From Thiospirochaeta perfilievii (GTDB lineage Bacteria > Spirochaetota > Spirochaetia > DSM-2461), in assembly GCF_008329945.1 (NCBI RefSeq), contig NZ_CP035807.1, forward strand, positions 2,604,001 through 2,668,000: a DNA stretch of 64,000 nt, in the 5' to 3' direction. This document shows positions 16,563 to 24,847 of the stretch, in pieces. The notes under the pieces were generated by a model. It worked only from the letters and a program-made list of their open reading frames with translations, ran no database searches and was not told the DNA's origin. Numbering within the stretch: position 1 is the stretch's first letter; each line of letters starts with the position of its first letter. The position numbers and the translations under genes are program-made.

Positions 16563-18089
16563 ATGATGAAAAAAATATTAACAATTTTATTACTAACTAG
16601 TTCTTTTTTTCTATTCTCCCAGGAAGATGATTTTTTCTCTGATGATGTTGATTTTGAAGATATGAACTTTGATGATATGTTTGGAGAAGAGGGTGATGAT
16701 ACATTTTTAGAGGTTGTGGAAGATCAATCCGATGAGGTTGCTGCCCCATCTTCTGAACTTTTAACAACTAATGGTGTTGAATTTGGTGGAACATTTTCAT
16801 CCTCAATTTCAGCTGGTGTAACATATTCAGATTTTCCAGGAGTTTCAGATATTTTTAAAGATTATGATGATACTTTTACTCCAAGCCTCTCTGCAACTCT
16901 ATATTTTAATGCAAGACCAACAGAGGATACTAGATTTTTTGGAAAGGTTTCTACAGATATCCCATTTTATAAGTCTGCAAAGGTTTTATTAGCTAATGAG
17001 GATTATGTACCCGGTGCAGTTTATGTTGCAGAAGACCCTACAAAAACTAATTATAGAGAGGGAACTCCTGCAACAGTATCTATCCCAGAAATAAAGATAG
17101 AGGAGCTTTTTACTGACTTTAACTATAAAAACAGGGTCTTTTTTAGGGTCGGTAAACAGAATGCTAAGTGGGGTGTTGGTTACTTCTTTAGCCCAGCAGA
17201 CTTCTTAAGTCTTGAGTCCATAGACCCTGAGAACCCAACTGCAGATAGGGAGGGACCTATAGCTATTAAAGTTAGTGCACCCTTTGGTTTAAATAACTTA
17301 TACACCTATATTACAGTTCCAAACTCAGTTTTTGAAACAGGAGATGCCAGTGTAACTGATTTAATTATTGCACCAATGTTTCAGGTTCTATTAGGGGATA
17401 CAGAAGTTAGTTCCGGGATCTACTACCAAAAAGATAGCGCCCCAAGAGCTATGTTAAGTGCTACCTATGGTACAAATACAAACTACGGTCAGTTCTCTTT
17501 CTTTGGAGAGGCTGTAGGTCTATATGGGTCCGATAAAACCTTTATTAAAGAGGATTACACAACAGTTACCTACGACGATAAACTATTTTTTAACGGTACA
17601 GCTGGTTTTATGTGGAGTAAGGAGATAGCTAATAATAATTTTAGTCTAGTTGGACAGTACTACTATAATGGGGAGGGGTATGAAAAAAACTCTAATATTA
17701 TTAAAAATGTGATGGCCCCTATATCAGGTGTAACACCAGATGTCCCAGTTACATATTCAGGTAGTTATACTACTTTATTAACAGACTTTTTAGCTGGAGA
17801 TAGTGATCTTACATTTTCTGATGTTGCAAATAGAAGTAGACACTACCTAGGGGCTAGTTTTGGTATATCAAATCTATTTGATAATGAGGATTTATCACTG
17901 TCAGCATATACAATGATGAATTTAGCCGATATTTCTGGTTTTGTTAAATCGTCAATTAGTTATACATTTTTTGATGGTTTAAGTGCCTCTCTTGGAACAA
18001 CTATTAACTTTAGTGATAGGGGAGATGAGTACTTTGGAGACAAATTTGCTATAGATTTAACATTTAATTTAGGCGGAGGAAGTTTCTAA
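16563..18089 (+). CDS. Outer-membrane beta-barrel protein of the export operon
   Basis: 508 residues. Signal peptide 1-20, then a very acidic segment at ~21-65 (DDFFSDDVDFEDMNFDDMF) and a beta-rich remainder with alternating aromatic/polar strands, for example RVFFRVGKQNAKWGVGYFF and a C-terminal strand ending in Phe. This is what an outer-membrane barrel of spirochaetes looks like; no named family is recognised. It is the last gene of the operon, 6 nt after the LolA-like gene, and is followed by a terminator. It may receive the substrate at the outer membrane. The acidic head shares its DFxxMF motif with the first permease. Confidence 0.7.
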   Translation: MMKKILTILLLTSSFFLFSQEDDFFSDDVDFEDMNFDDMFGEEGDDTFLEVVEDQSDEVAAPSSELLTTNGVEFGGTFSSSISAGVTYSDFPGVSDIFKDYDDTFTPSLSATLYFNARPTEDTRFFGKVSTDIPFYKSAKVLLANEDYVPGAVYVAEDPTKTNYREGTPATVSIPEIKIEELFTDFNYKNRVFFRVGKQNAKWGVGYFFSPADFLSLESIDPENPTADREGPIAIKVSAPFGLNNLYTYITVPNSVFETGDASVTDLIIAPMFQVLLGDTEVSSGIYYQKDSAPRAMLSATYGTNTNYGQFSFFGEAVGLYGSDKTFIKEDYTTVTYDDKLFFNGTAGFMWSKEIANNNFSLVGQYYYNGEGYEKNSNIIKNVMAPISGVTPDVPVTYSGSYTTLLTDFLAGDSDLTFSDVANRSRHYLGASFGISNLFDNEDLSLSAYTMMNLADISGFVKSSISYTFFDGLSASLGTTINFSDRGDEYFGDKFAIDLTFNLGGGSF

Positions 18090-18103
18090 TAAAATAAATA
18101 TTT

Positions 18104-18130
18104 AAAGCCACCTGAAAGGGTGGTTTTTTT
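18104..18130 (+). terminator. Rho-independent terminator of the export operon
   Basis: Stem CCACC / GGTGG extended by A-T and G-T pairs, loop TGAAAG, then a run of eight T. It lies 15 nt after the barrel stop. Confidence 0.8.
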
Positions 18131-18132
18131 TA

Positions 18133-18161
18133 TTGGAATTATATTTCTATCATTGTATACT
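18133..18161 (+). promoter_or_regulatory. Promoter of the small lipoprotein gene (near leaderless)
   Basis: TTGGAA (18133-18138), 17-nt spacer, TATACT (18156-18161). The expected start is about 3 nt before the ATG at 18171. It lies directly behind the terminator, separating this gene from the operon. Confidence 0.6.
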
Positions 18162-18170
18162 AGCTCTATA

Positions 18171-18536
18171 ATGGATTTAAAAATAAACAAACAATTAAAA
18201 ATAGTAGTTCTTGGGTTATTTTTAATGCTTCTATCTGCATGTTATGGAGAGATGATGCCTTTTTCAGCAACTCTTAAAGTTAAAAATTGTAACAATTCAG
18301 GTATCCCAGGTTTAAAAATATCATATAAAAACTCTTCTGATGATAGTGTTTGGGTAGACTTAGGTTTTTCAGATATAAACGGAGAGTATAGGTTTAGTAC
18401 ATTGAATTACAATAATGAGAAGTATCAGTTCCTTATAGAGGATACTGATGCTTGTGAAAATATCGGTTATTATAAAACAAAAAGTGTAAATTTAGAGGAT
18501 GATCTAGAGAATATTATCTTATTAGAAAAGCCATAG
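18171..18536 (+). CDS. Small lipoprotein with transthyretin-like beta domain
   Basis: 121 residues. Lipoprotein signal with lipobox LLSAC (Cys24). The mature part reads ATLKVKNCNNSGIPGLKISY, then WVDLGFSDINGEYRFSTLNY, the pattern of a carboxypeptidase-regulatory-like (Greek-key, transthyretin-like) domain with the GEYRF turn. It resembles the small putative lipoproteins sometimes found near radical SAM genes in Bacteroidetes, but no such gene is adjacent, so I do not claim that. The ATG at 18171 is chosen because upstream starts fall inside the terminator. Function unknown. Confidence 0.65.
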   Translation: MDLKINKQLKIVVLGLFLMLLSACYGEMMPFSATLKVKNCNNSGIPGLKISYKNSSDDSVWVDLGFSDINGEYRFSTLNYNNEKYQFLIEDTDACENIGYYKTKSVNLEDDLENIILLEKP

Positions 18537-18573
18537 AGAGAACAAAGTAAATTGACCTCCCTAGGTAGATATT

Positions 18574-19083
18574 CTAACTTAGAGTACCTCTGTTAACACT
18601 CTCCTTAAGCCAATTAATCATTAAGTAGACAGCAGGACATATTTTACTGTTTTCCATAGTCTCCCTTAAATAATTTCTTAATCTTGTTTTATCTGTATAT
18701 GGATAGTCCCGACAAAATTTAGGTTTGTCTTCATAATATATGCAGTAGTTATCCTCGGCTATAAATGGACAAGGAACAGTTTTTGCTATTCGATCATTAT
18801 CCTCATCTACATCAGTATACTCTTTTTCCCAAACTATAGGTCTACAGTGAAACCTCTTTGCTAGTTTAGTAATATCCTTCTGTTGGTAAATAGGTCTAAC
18901 AGTTCTACAACAGTTTCCACACTTAAGACAGTCAATCTCTTCAAAGGCTTTATCGTGTAGCATATTAAACTCTCTATCTAAGGATTTAGCTCTGATCTTT
19001 TTTAGTACCATAATGAATTTTTTATTATCTTCATAATCTAATTCAGCCTGTTTTAATAATTTAGCGTACTCTTCATCAATCAT
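18574..19083 (-). CDS. YkgJ-family cysteine cluster protein
   Basis: 169 residues. The first cluster is CLKCGNCCRTVRP, the second CPFIAEDNYCIYY followed by KPKFCRDYP; this is the metal- or Fe-S-binding pattern of the YkgJ/UPF0153 family. Biochemical role is not known for the family. Helical N-terminal segment ~1-50 precedes the Cys core. It has GGGAGGG before the ATG and its own promoter (19109-19137). It is co-directional with azlD but upstream of nothing else obvious. Confidence 0.82.
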   Translation of the reverse strand: MIDEEYAKLLKQAELDYEDNKKFIMVLKKIRAKSLDREFNMLHDKAFEEIDCLKCGNCCRTVRPIYQQKDITKLAKRFHCRPIVWEKEYTDVDEDNDRIAKTVPCPFIAEDNYCIYYEDKPKFCRDYPYTDKTRLRNYLRETMENSKICPAVYLMINWLKESVNRGTLS

Positions 19084-19108
19084 GATGCCCTCCCTAATAG
19101 TGATCCAT

Positions 19109-19137
19109 ATTTTAATGTTAGCCTAATATAATGTCAA
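19109..19137 (-). promoter_or_regulatory. Promoter of the YkgJ-family gene
   Basis: Minus strand: TTGACA (19132-19137), 17-nt spacer, TAAAAT (19109-19114). It touches the 3' end of azlD. Confidence 0.65.
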
Positions 19138-19138
19138 T

Positions 19139-19453
19139 TCAAACAGGGGGAAATAGGCGAAGTAAAAGCATATAAGAGGTTGTCCCTCCAAATATACTTA
19201 TTAGAGGATGTTTAAATAGTAGATGTAGGAGTACAACAATCCCAGCTCCAATCCATTTTAAAGTAGACTGATCACTACTTATATTAAGGGGTAGGGATGT
19301 TAAAACCAGGGTCAACATTACAGCTCCTGGAATTAGTTTTGCTCCACTTAATAACCACTTAGGTGGCTCTTTTTTACTAAAAATAATAAAAGGAAAAAAT
19401 CTAGTTATTGATGTAGCAATACCCATTGCTAAGATTGCCAGTATTATTTTCAC
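19139..19453 (-). CDS. azlD: AzlD-family branched-chain amino acid export subunit
   Basis: 104 residues, four hydrophobic helices, normal AzlD length. TRFFPFIIF and the LLSGAKLIPGAVM phrase match the family. AzlC and AzlD (YgaZ/YgaH in E. coli) form a complex exporting valine and other branched-chain amino acids. Its start overlaps the azlC stop by 4 nt. In keeping with ilvD and ilvE in the same window, the cell handles branched-chain amino acids actively. Confidence 0.85.
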   Translation of the reverse strand: MKIILAILAMGIATSITRFFPFIIFSKKEPPKWLLSGAKLIPGAVMLTLVLTSLPLNISSDQSTLKWIGAGIVVLLHLLFKHPLISIFGGTTSYMLLLRLFPPV

Positions 19454-20129
19454 TCTTTACCTCCAATTAAAAAACAACCTATTGAGCTAAGTAGTATGGC
19501 TAGTATTAAAGAGTCCTCTTTAATTCCTAAAATATTTAATAAAATAATGGATACTATTGGAATAAGAAAAGGTCCAACTCTCTTTATAACCTTAATCTGT
19601 TCAATGGTTAAAACTATAAAAAGGGCTGTTAATGCAAATTCTAAACCCGGTGCATCAAAAGTTACAACACTACCTAATAGAGCACCTAATGTACTCCCTA
19701 TAGTCCAATAGCTTTGATTAAAAGCTGTTATCCAAAAATCAAAATGTTCTGGGTTGCTATCCTTAGGTGGTGGAAGGGTCGTTAATAGAGCATAGGTTTC
19801 ATCTGTTAAACCAAAGATTAGATATTTTTTAAACTTTTTAAAGGGTTTAAAACGTTCTAAAAGAGATAGACCATAAACAATATGTCTTGCGTTAATTAGT
19901 AAGACTGCTAATCCAATTTCTAATGGACCCTTACCACTTAATAATAAGCCTATAGACATAAATTGGGCAGCACCTGCATATATTATTATGCACATTAATG
20001 GGGCTAGATACCAGGGGAAGCCAGATTTAACTAATAGAAATCCAAAGGCAAAACCTATGGATATATAACCAAAAAAACAGGGGATGATGCTTTTAAAGAA
20101 GCTGTTAGAGTAGCCTTATGAATAGTCAT
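19450..20129 (-). CDS. azlC: AzlC-family amino acid exporter, 5' end out of frame
   Basis: The open frame from 19995 gives 181 residues with INARHIVYGLSLL and WTIGSTLG motifs of AzlC, but the family is ~230 residues. In the same frame, upstream codons still encode a fitting N-terminus (GYISIGFAFGFLLVKSGFPW), without any ATG, GTG or TTG. The ATG at 20129 opens another frame, MTIHKATLTASLKASSPVF, which also fits. The two frames would join if the run of seven T (plus-strand A7, 20071-20077) had eight. So this is either a single-base sequencing error or a slippage or phase-variation site; a start at 19995 is unlikely. Confidence 0.8.
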
Positions 20130-20136
20130 AAGGCTA
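20111..20136. repeat. Perfect inverted repeat over the azlC start codon
   Basis: Arms TAGCCTTATGA / TCATAAGGCTA (11 bp) with a 4-nt loop. It contains the azlC ATG and abuts the -10 box. There is no T-run on the azlC strand, so it is a poor terminator; operator or translational hairpin are alternatives. Confidence 0.6.
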
Positions 20137-20141
20137 GTATA
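20136..20141 (-). promoter_or_regulatory. Candidate -10 box of leaderless azlC transcript
   Basis: TATACT on the minus strand ends 6 nt before the ATG at 20129. The -35 region (TTCTAA) is weak; no SD. Confidence 0.4.
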
Positions 20142-20165
20142 TATAATTTACATTATTGTTAGAAG

Positions 20166-21680
20166 TTAAACCGTAACTTCTTCTCTAACTAATTTTTCAA
20201 CACTTCTAAAATCTACTTTACCACTTCCCATTTTAGGTAGGTCTTCAAGAAAAATATACTTTTTAGGTATAGCTATTTGTGGAAGGTTTTGTCCAAGACT
20301 CTTAATTAGTTCATCTTTGTCTATCTCTTTTGTTAAAACAGCAACTAAGGATGAACCTTTAATTTCGTCGGGAACATCTACAACACAACAATCAATTGAT
20401 TTATCAACTATGTTAGATATTACACTCTCTGTATTCACAAGGGAGACCATCTCACCACCAATTTTAACAAATCGTTTTAGTCGACCCCGGTGCCATAAAA
20501 AACCATCTTCATCTAAAATCCCTATATCTCCTGTATCATACCAACCATTAACAATAACTTCCTTGGTTTTTATATCGTCCATATAACCCTTCATAACAAG
20601 GTCACCCTTTACTAATATCTTTCCTTCAACTCCTGGGGGGAGGGGCTCTCCAGTATCTATATTAGTAATTTTAACCTTGGCATTAGGAACAACAAGTCCA
20701 ATACTTCCAGGTTTGTTATTGTCTCTATGATTAACTGATACAACAGGGCTAGTCTCTGTGGCACCATAGCCTTCTACTATCTCTATATTATGTTTTTCTT
20801 TATATTCATCCCTTAACCACTGGGGAGTTTTATCCGCACCTGCAACTATTAATTCTAGGGAGGCAAAATCTCCAGGTTTTGATGATCGAAGGTAACCAGA
20901 AAGGAAAATTGGAGTTGCTGCAATTAGAGTACACCTCTCCTCTCTTATTATTTTAGGGATATTTTTATAATCTAATGGATTTGCATAGGTAACCACAGTC
21001 ATTCCAAGAGTTAGTGGCATCCAAAAATTGGTCTGTATACCAAAAACATGAAATAGGGGTAAAATAGAGAATATCGTATCCTTCTTTGTCAATTTTAATA
21101 CATCAATTACATCTTCAACGTTAGACCCAAGGTTTTTATGTGAAAGTTGAACCGCCTTAGGTTCTTTTTCACTTCCACTTGTAAAAAGTATACAGGCTGT
21201 ATCATCAATACTACTCTTAGGTAAGATAGCTTTAATTATAGCCTTAGGAAGCTTAGATTTAATTGCTGAAAATAACTTATCTAATCCAGTTACCGTTGTA
21301 ATTAAATCTTCAATACATACCATACCATCAATTAGGGGACAATTCTGTTTTTCAAGGAGAGCCCTGGATGTTATTATAGTCTTAAAGTTACACTTATTCT
21401 GGGCCATTAAGCAGTTCTCTCCAGCACCTGTAGAGTAGTTTATCATTACAGGGATCTTTCCACTCATAAGTGTTGCTATTGTTGTTAACATAGCCCCAGC
21501 TGAGTTTGGTATCATAATACCAATGTATCTTTCGTCATACTTCTTCAGCTTATTTTGTAGCACTAGGGAACCAATTAGTGCCTTACTATATGTAGCTTTA
21601 GTTCCAACCATTTTATCTATAATGGCTAGTTTATTACCGTTTTTCTTTGCTGTATCTATAAATTTATGGTGCAGAATCAA
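20166..21680 (-). CDS. AMP-dependent acyl-activating enzyme (acyl-ACP synthetase-like)
   Basis: 504 residues of an ANL-superfamily adenylating enzyme. The phosphate loop is LFTSGSEKEPKAV, then YGATETSPVVSVN, the ATP-binding YDTGDIG, and GRLKRFVKIGGEMVS at the hinge; the catalytic Lys is in GSGKVDFR. The RFVKIGGEMVS phrase and the overall order best match the acyl-ACP synthetase half of the bifunctional Aas protein (lysophospholipid recycling), here without the acyltransferase half. A separate acyltransferase is encoded at 31465-32349. Start is TTG at 21680 with SD AAGGAGT. Could be another acyl-CoA/ACP ligase. Confidence 0.8.
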   Translation of the reverse strand: MILHHKFIDTAKKNGNKLAIIDKMVGTKATYSKALIGSLVLQNKLKKYDERYIGIMIPNSAGAMLTTIATLMSGKIPVMINYSTGAGENCLMAQNKCNFKTIITSRALLEKQNCPLIDGMVCIEDLITTVTGLDKLFSAIKSKLPKAIIKAILPKSSIDDTACILFTSGSEKEPKAVQLSHKNLGSNVEDVIDVLKLTKKDTIFSILPLFHVFGIQTNFWMPLTLGMTVVTYANPLDYKNIPKIIREERCTLIAATPIFLSGYLRSSKPGDFASLELIVAGADKTPQWLRDEYKEKHNIEIVEGYGATETSPVVSVNHRDNNKPGSIGLVVPNAKVKITNIDTGEPLPPGVEGKILVKGDLVMKGYMDDIKTKEVIVNGWYDTGDIGILDEDGFLWHRGRLKRFVKIGGEMVSLVNTESVISNIVDKSIDCCVVDVPDEIKGSSLVAVLTKEIDKDELIKSLGQNLPQIAIPKKYIFLEDLPKMGSGKVDFRSVEKLVREEVTV

Positions 21681-21768
21681 ATATTACTCCTTACAGTTGT
21701 AACATTTTTACCCTTATTTTTACGTTTTGTCAAATCTGTAAATATAAAAAATGTAATATTTGTTGAAT

Positions 21769-22428
21769 TTATATGATTTGATTCTCTGTAAAGCTAAAAT
21801 AACTCCTGTGGGAGAAAATAATATGATCCAATATTTTTATACCTAAGATATCCCCTGCACTTATTAATCTTTTAGTCACCTCCTTATCCTCATTACTTGG
21901 TTCTAAGTTCCCACTTGGGTGGTTATGGGCAAGAACTAGGGATGCGGCCCTATCTTTTAGTGCATCTGAAAAGACCTCCCTGGGATGGATTAGAGTTTTA
22001 TTTAATATTCCAATACTAATAACTCTTGTCTTTATTATTTCGTGGGCTCCATTTAGGGTTATTACAATAAAATACTCCTGGGGTCTTGTAACAAAGTGCC
22101 TAACAGCAGGAAGAATATCCGTAGGATAGGATATTTTTTGTATTGAGGGAGTAAGACGTCGTCTTGAAAACTCCATAGAAGCTCCAATCATAGAAGCTTT
22201 TGCAACACCTATTCCATTAATTTTCTCTAACTCTTCAGTAGATAGCTCACTATTTGATGTATCAATTAACTCTAGAATTTTATTGGATAATTTATCTATA
22301 GGGTTACTTTTTGTGCCAGAACCCAGGAGGATAGAGATTAGCTCCTTATCACTTAAATTTTTCATACCATATTTTTTTGCCTTTTCCCTTGGTTGTAACG
22401 AAGAAGCTTTATTTTTATATCTATACAT
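21769..22428 (-). CDS. radC: RadC-family JAB1/MPN domain protein
   Basis: 219 residues, normal length. UPF0758 signature: helix-hairpin-helix-like N-terminus (KYGMKNLSDKELISILLGSG), IEKING-type hairpin EKINGIGVAKA, and the JAMM metal site AHNHPSGNLEPSNED. The early link to DNA repair has been questioned; function in the cell is unclear, probably a metal-dependent enzyme. SD GGTGAGGTAA before ATG. Stand-alone gene. Confidence 0.93.
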   Translation of the reverse strand: MYRYKNKASSLQPREKAKKYGMKNLSDKELISILLGSGTKSNPIDKLSNKILELIDTSNSELSTEELEKINGIGVAKASMIGASMEFSRRRLTPSIQKISYPTDILPAVRHFVTRPQEYFIVITLNGAHEIIKTRVISIGILNKTLIHPREVFSDALKDRAASLVLAHNHPSGNLEPSNEDKEVTKRLISAGDILGIKILDHIIFSHRSYFSFTENQII

Positions 22429-22477
22429 AGTTACCTCACCTGTTTATAGGATAAAAGCATAAAAGGAATTCATATAT

Positions 22478-22505
22478 TTGAAGTTATAAATTAATAGTGT
22501 ATATT
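22478..22505 (+). promoter_or_regulatory. Leaderless-type promoter of the CmpB-like gene
   Basis: TTGAAG (22478-22483), 16-nt spacer, TATATT (22500-22505), then 6 nt to the ATG at 22512. The GTG at 22497 overlaps the -10 box and is rejected as start. Confidence 0.6.
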
Positions 22506-22511
22506 AGAAAG

Positions 22512-23243
22512 ATGATACTAATTTTTAAATTAACATTTCTATTTATGTGCGGTACAGTTAGTGGTTGGATTATTGAATTAATATGGAGAAGATATTTTGG
22601 CTTAGCACGAAGATGGCTTAACCCGGGTTTTTTAAATGGACCATGGCTCCCAATATATGGATTTGGAACAATATTTTTATACTATTTATCTATAAATATT
22701 CTTCCTATATACCTTTTAATTCCTCTCTTCTTTTTTTCCATGACTCTACTAGAGTTTGTTGCCGGTATTTTTTTTATAAATGTATATAAAATAAGGTTGT
22801 GGGATTATAGGGGGAATAGACTCAATATAATGGGGATAATCTGTCCATTCTACAGCTTTTTATGGACAATTCTTGGTCTTGTTTTCTATTATTATATTCA
22901 TCCTATACTCTATAAGTATATATTAATAATTTTAAGTAGATATGAACTTACATTTTTTCTTGGAATATATGTTGGAGTTCTTTTTGTTGATATAGTTATA
23001 TCATTTAATTTGGCAAATAGAATTAAGAATGTTGTACGAAATAGTGGACAAAAATGGCATGTTGAGTACGAAGGGTTTAAAATTGAGTTAAGGGACCGCT
23101 TTGAAAAAGGTGTGAAAAATAGAACACATTTTATGTTACCATTTAATGGAGAGAGCGGCTTGTTACTAAAAAATAGATTATTGGAACATAAAGATAAAAT
23201 AATTAGACCAATTAAGACATTAAAAAATAGAGTAAAACATTAA
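22512..23243 (+). CDS. Putative ABC transporter permease, CmpB/DUF1113-like membrane protein
   Basis: 243 residues. Four to five TM helices in ~1-170, then a basic cytoplasmic tail. The phrase GWIIELIWRRYFG followed by RRWLNPGFLNGPWLPIYGFG is the signature of the family annotated as putative ABC-transporter type IV / CmpB. No ABC ATPase is next to it and the transporter label is weak. TM1 holds MCGTVSG. The start at 22512 is set by the promoter spacing. Function unknown. Confidence 0.75.
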   Translation: MILIFKLTFLFMCGTVSGWIIELIWRRYFGLARRWLNPGFLNGPWLPIYGFGTIFLYYLSINILPIYLLIPLFFFSMTLLEFVAGIFFINVYKIRLWDYRGNRLNIMGIICPFYSFLWTILGLVFYYYIHPILYKYILIILSRYELTFFLGIYVGVLFVDIVISFNLANRIKNVVRNSGQKWHVEYEGFKIELRDRFEKGVKNRTHFMLPFNGESGLLLKNRLLEHKDKIIRPIKTLKNRVKH

Positions 23244-23292
23244 ACTTGAAGTATAGGATATTTAGCCTTAAAATTGAGATAGGGTAGGGTAG

Positions 23293-24834
23293 ATGCGATT
23301 ACAAAAAAAAATTCTATATACAGTTCTAATAAGTACAATTTTTTTTACTTTTATAAGAGAAATTGTAAGTTTTTTTGACGCAAAAAATATAGCTGAGAGA
23401 GGGCTTGAACAAAAAATTGTTGTTACTGGGAAGCTTATGCAAGGTGTTTTAGCAAATCCCCTATACAATCTAAACTACAATCTATTAGAGGAGAGTCTTT
23501 TACACTTTTATGAGGATCCTGACATTATATCAATAAAACTTGTTGAGAGTGGGGGCATCTTAGAGATTAATAAACAAAAAGATACTTCTACTAATCAATA
23601 TACAATTAAGCAGCATATAAAAATTGTCTACAGAGAAGTCTATTTAGGTGATGTTGAAGTAGTCTATTCAGAGATAAATATAATAGAAAAGTTAAGGGAC
23701 AAGGTCTTTAAAAGTATTTTATCTATTTCACTTTTAATTGGTATAATAACACTTTTTCTCCTATTCTCCATACAAAAGATAATTAAGCCTGTTAAAGAGT
23801 TAACAGATCTCTCTGTTGAAATAAGTAACGGAAATCTTGAGAAAAGCATAGATATTTATAGTAGTGATGAGATAGGCATATTAGCCAAAAGTTTTATTGT
23901 TATGAAAGATTCGATTAAAAGTCAGTTAGAACAGATACAAAATGAGGTTGCTCAGAAGGATATTGCTGAAAAAACACTGCAAGAACTTAATAATAACCTA
24001 GAGGAAAAGGTTAATGAGAGAACTAGGGAGTTAGAGGAAGCTTTAGAAAACATTAAAAATACCCAAAAAAAATTAATTGAATCTGAAAAAATGGCCTCAT
24101 TGGGAATCCTAGTGGCAGGTGTAGCCCATGAGATAAATACACCTATAGGGATTGCTGTTACAGCTGCATCCCACTTACAAGATGAAGTTAAAGTATTCTC
24201 TTCCAAATATATGGATAATCAAATTACACGTAGTGGTATGGAGGGGTTTTTAAAAGTTTGTGATGAAATCACTGAAATTATTCTATCTAACATGTACAAG
24301 GGTAGAACTTTAGTTCGAAGTTTTAAAAACATAGCTGTAGATCAAACTTCAGAGCAGATGAGGGAGTTTGAATTAAAGAGTTATTTAGAAGAGATTTTAC
24401 TAAGCACCCATTCAAAGTTTAAAAGAACAGGAATTAAAATAAATGTAATATGTGATGAAGGTATAAAACTACACAGTTACCCTGGGGCACTCTCCCAGGT
24501 GATTACTAATCTTCTATTAAACTCCCTATATCACGGGTTTGAGAATATTTCCCAGGGAGAGATTATAATTCTTGTAAGTGAAAATGATCAAAATATTATA
24601 ATAAACTATAGTGATACTGGTAGTGGAATTCCTAAAGAGTTTGTATCCAAGGTTTTTAATCCTTTTTTTACTACAAAGAGAGGAAAGGGTGGAAGTGGCC
24701 TAGGACTAAGTATTGTATATAACCTTGTAACAAGTGTACTAAATGGGGATATTGAGTGTAGTAGTATTGAAGGTAGTGGTGTAACATTTATTATAACTAT
24801 ACCTACAGTAGCTAAAAAAATCGAAGATAGTTAA
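23293..24834 (+). CDS. Membrane sensor histidine kinase
   Basis: 513 residues. TM1 ~8-26, extracytoplasmic sensor ~28-135, TM2 ~140-160, HAMP ~162-215, coiled coil ~215-268, phospho-acceptor His279 in GVAHEINTP, HATPase_c with NLLLNSLYHGF, DTGSGI and GGSGLGL. It is a close paralogue of the kinase at 703-2277: same architecture, same ISNGNLEKSIDI-type HAMP and the shared AVDQTSEQ / AVDQSSEE motif after the H box. Sensor parts are only loosely alike. It precedes by 13 nt a pseudo-receiver/PilZ protein rather than a classical regulator. RBS AGGGTAGGG is near the ATG. Confidence 0.9.
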   Translation: MRLQKKILYTVLISTIFFTFIREIVSFFDAKNIAERGLEQKIVVTGKLMQGVLANPLYNLNYNLLEESLLHFYEDPDIISIKLVESGGILEINKQKDTSTNQYTIKQHIKIVYREVYLGDVEVVYSEINIIEKLRDKVFKSILSISLLIGIITLFLLFSIQKIIKPVKELTDLSVEISNGNLEKSIDIYSSDEIGILAKSFIVMKDSIKSQLEQIQNEVAQKDIAEKTLQELNNNLEEKVNERTRELEEALENIKNTQKKLIESEKMASLGILVAGVAHEINTPIGIAVTAASHLQDEVKVFSSKYMDNQITRSGMEGFLKVCDEITEIILSNMYKGRTLVRSFKNIAVDQTSEQMREFELKSYLEEILLSTHSKFKRTGIKINVICDEGIKLHSYPGALSQVITNLLLNSLYHGFENISQGEIIILVSENDQNIIINYSDTGSGIPKEFVSKVFNPFFTTKRGKGGSGLGLSIVYNLVTSVLNGDIECSSIEGSGVTFIITIPTVAKKIEDS

Positions 24835-24847
24835 AGGACAGTTATTT

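Noticed and set aside
18120-18170. Longer start for the small lipoprotein (17 extra residues)
   Set aside because: It begins inside the terminator stem and contains the -35 and -10 boxes of the gene's own promoter.
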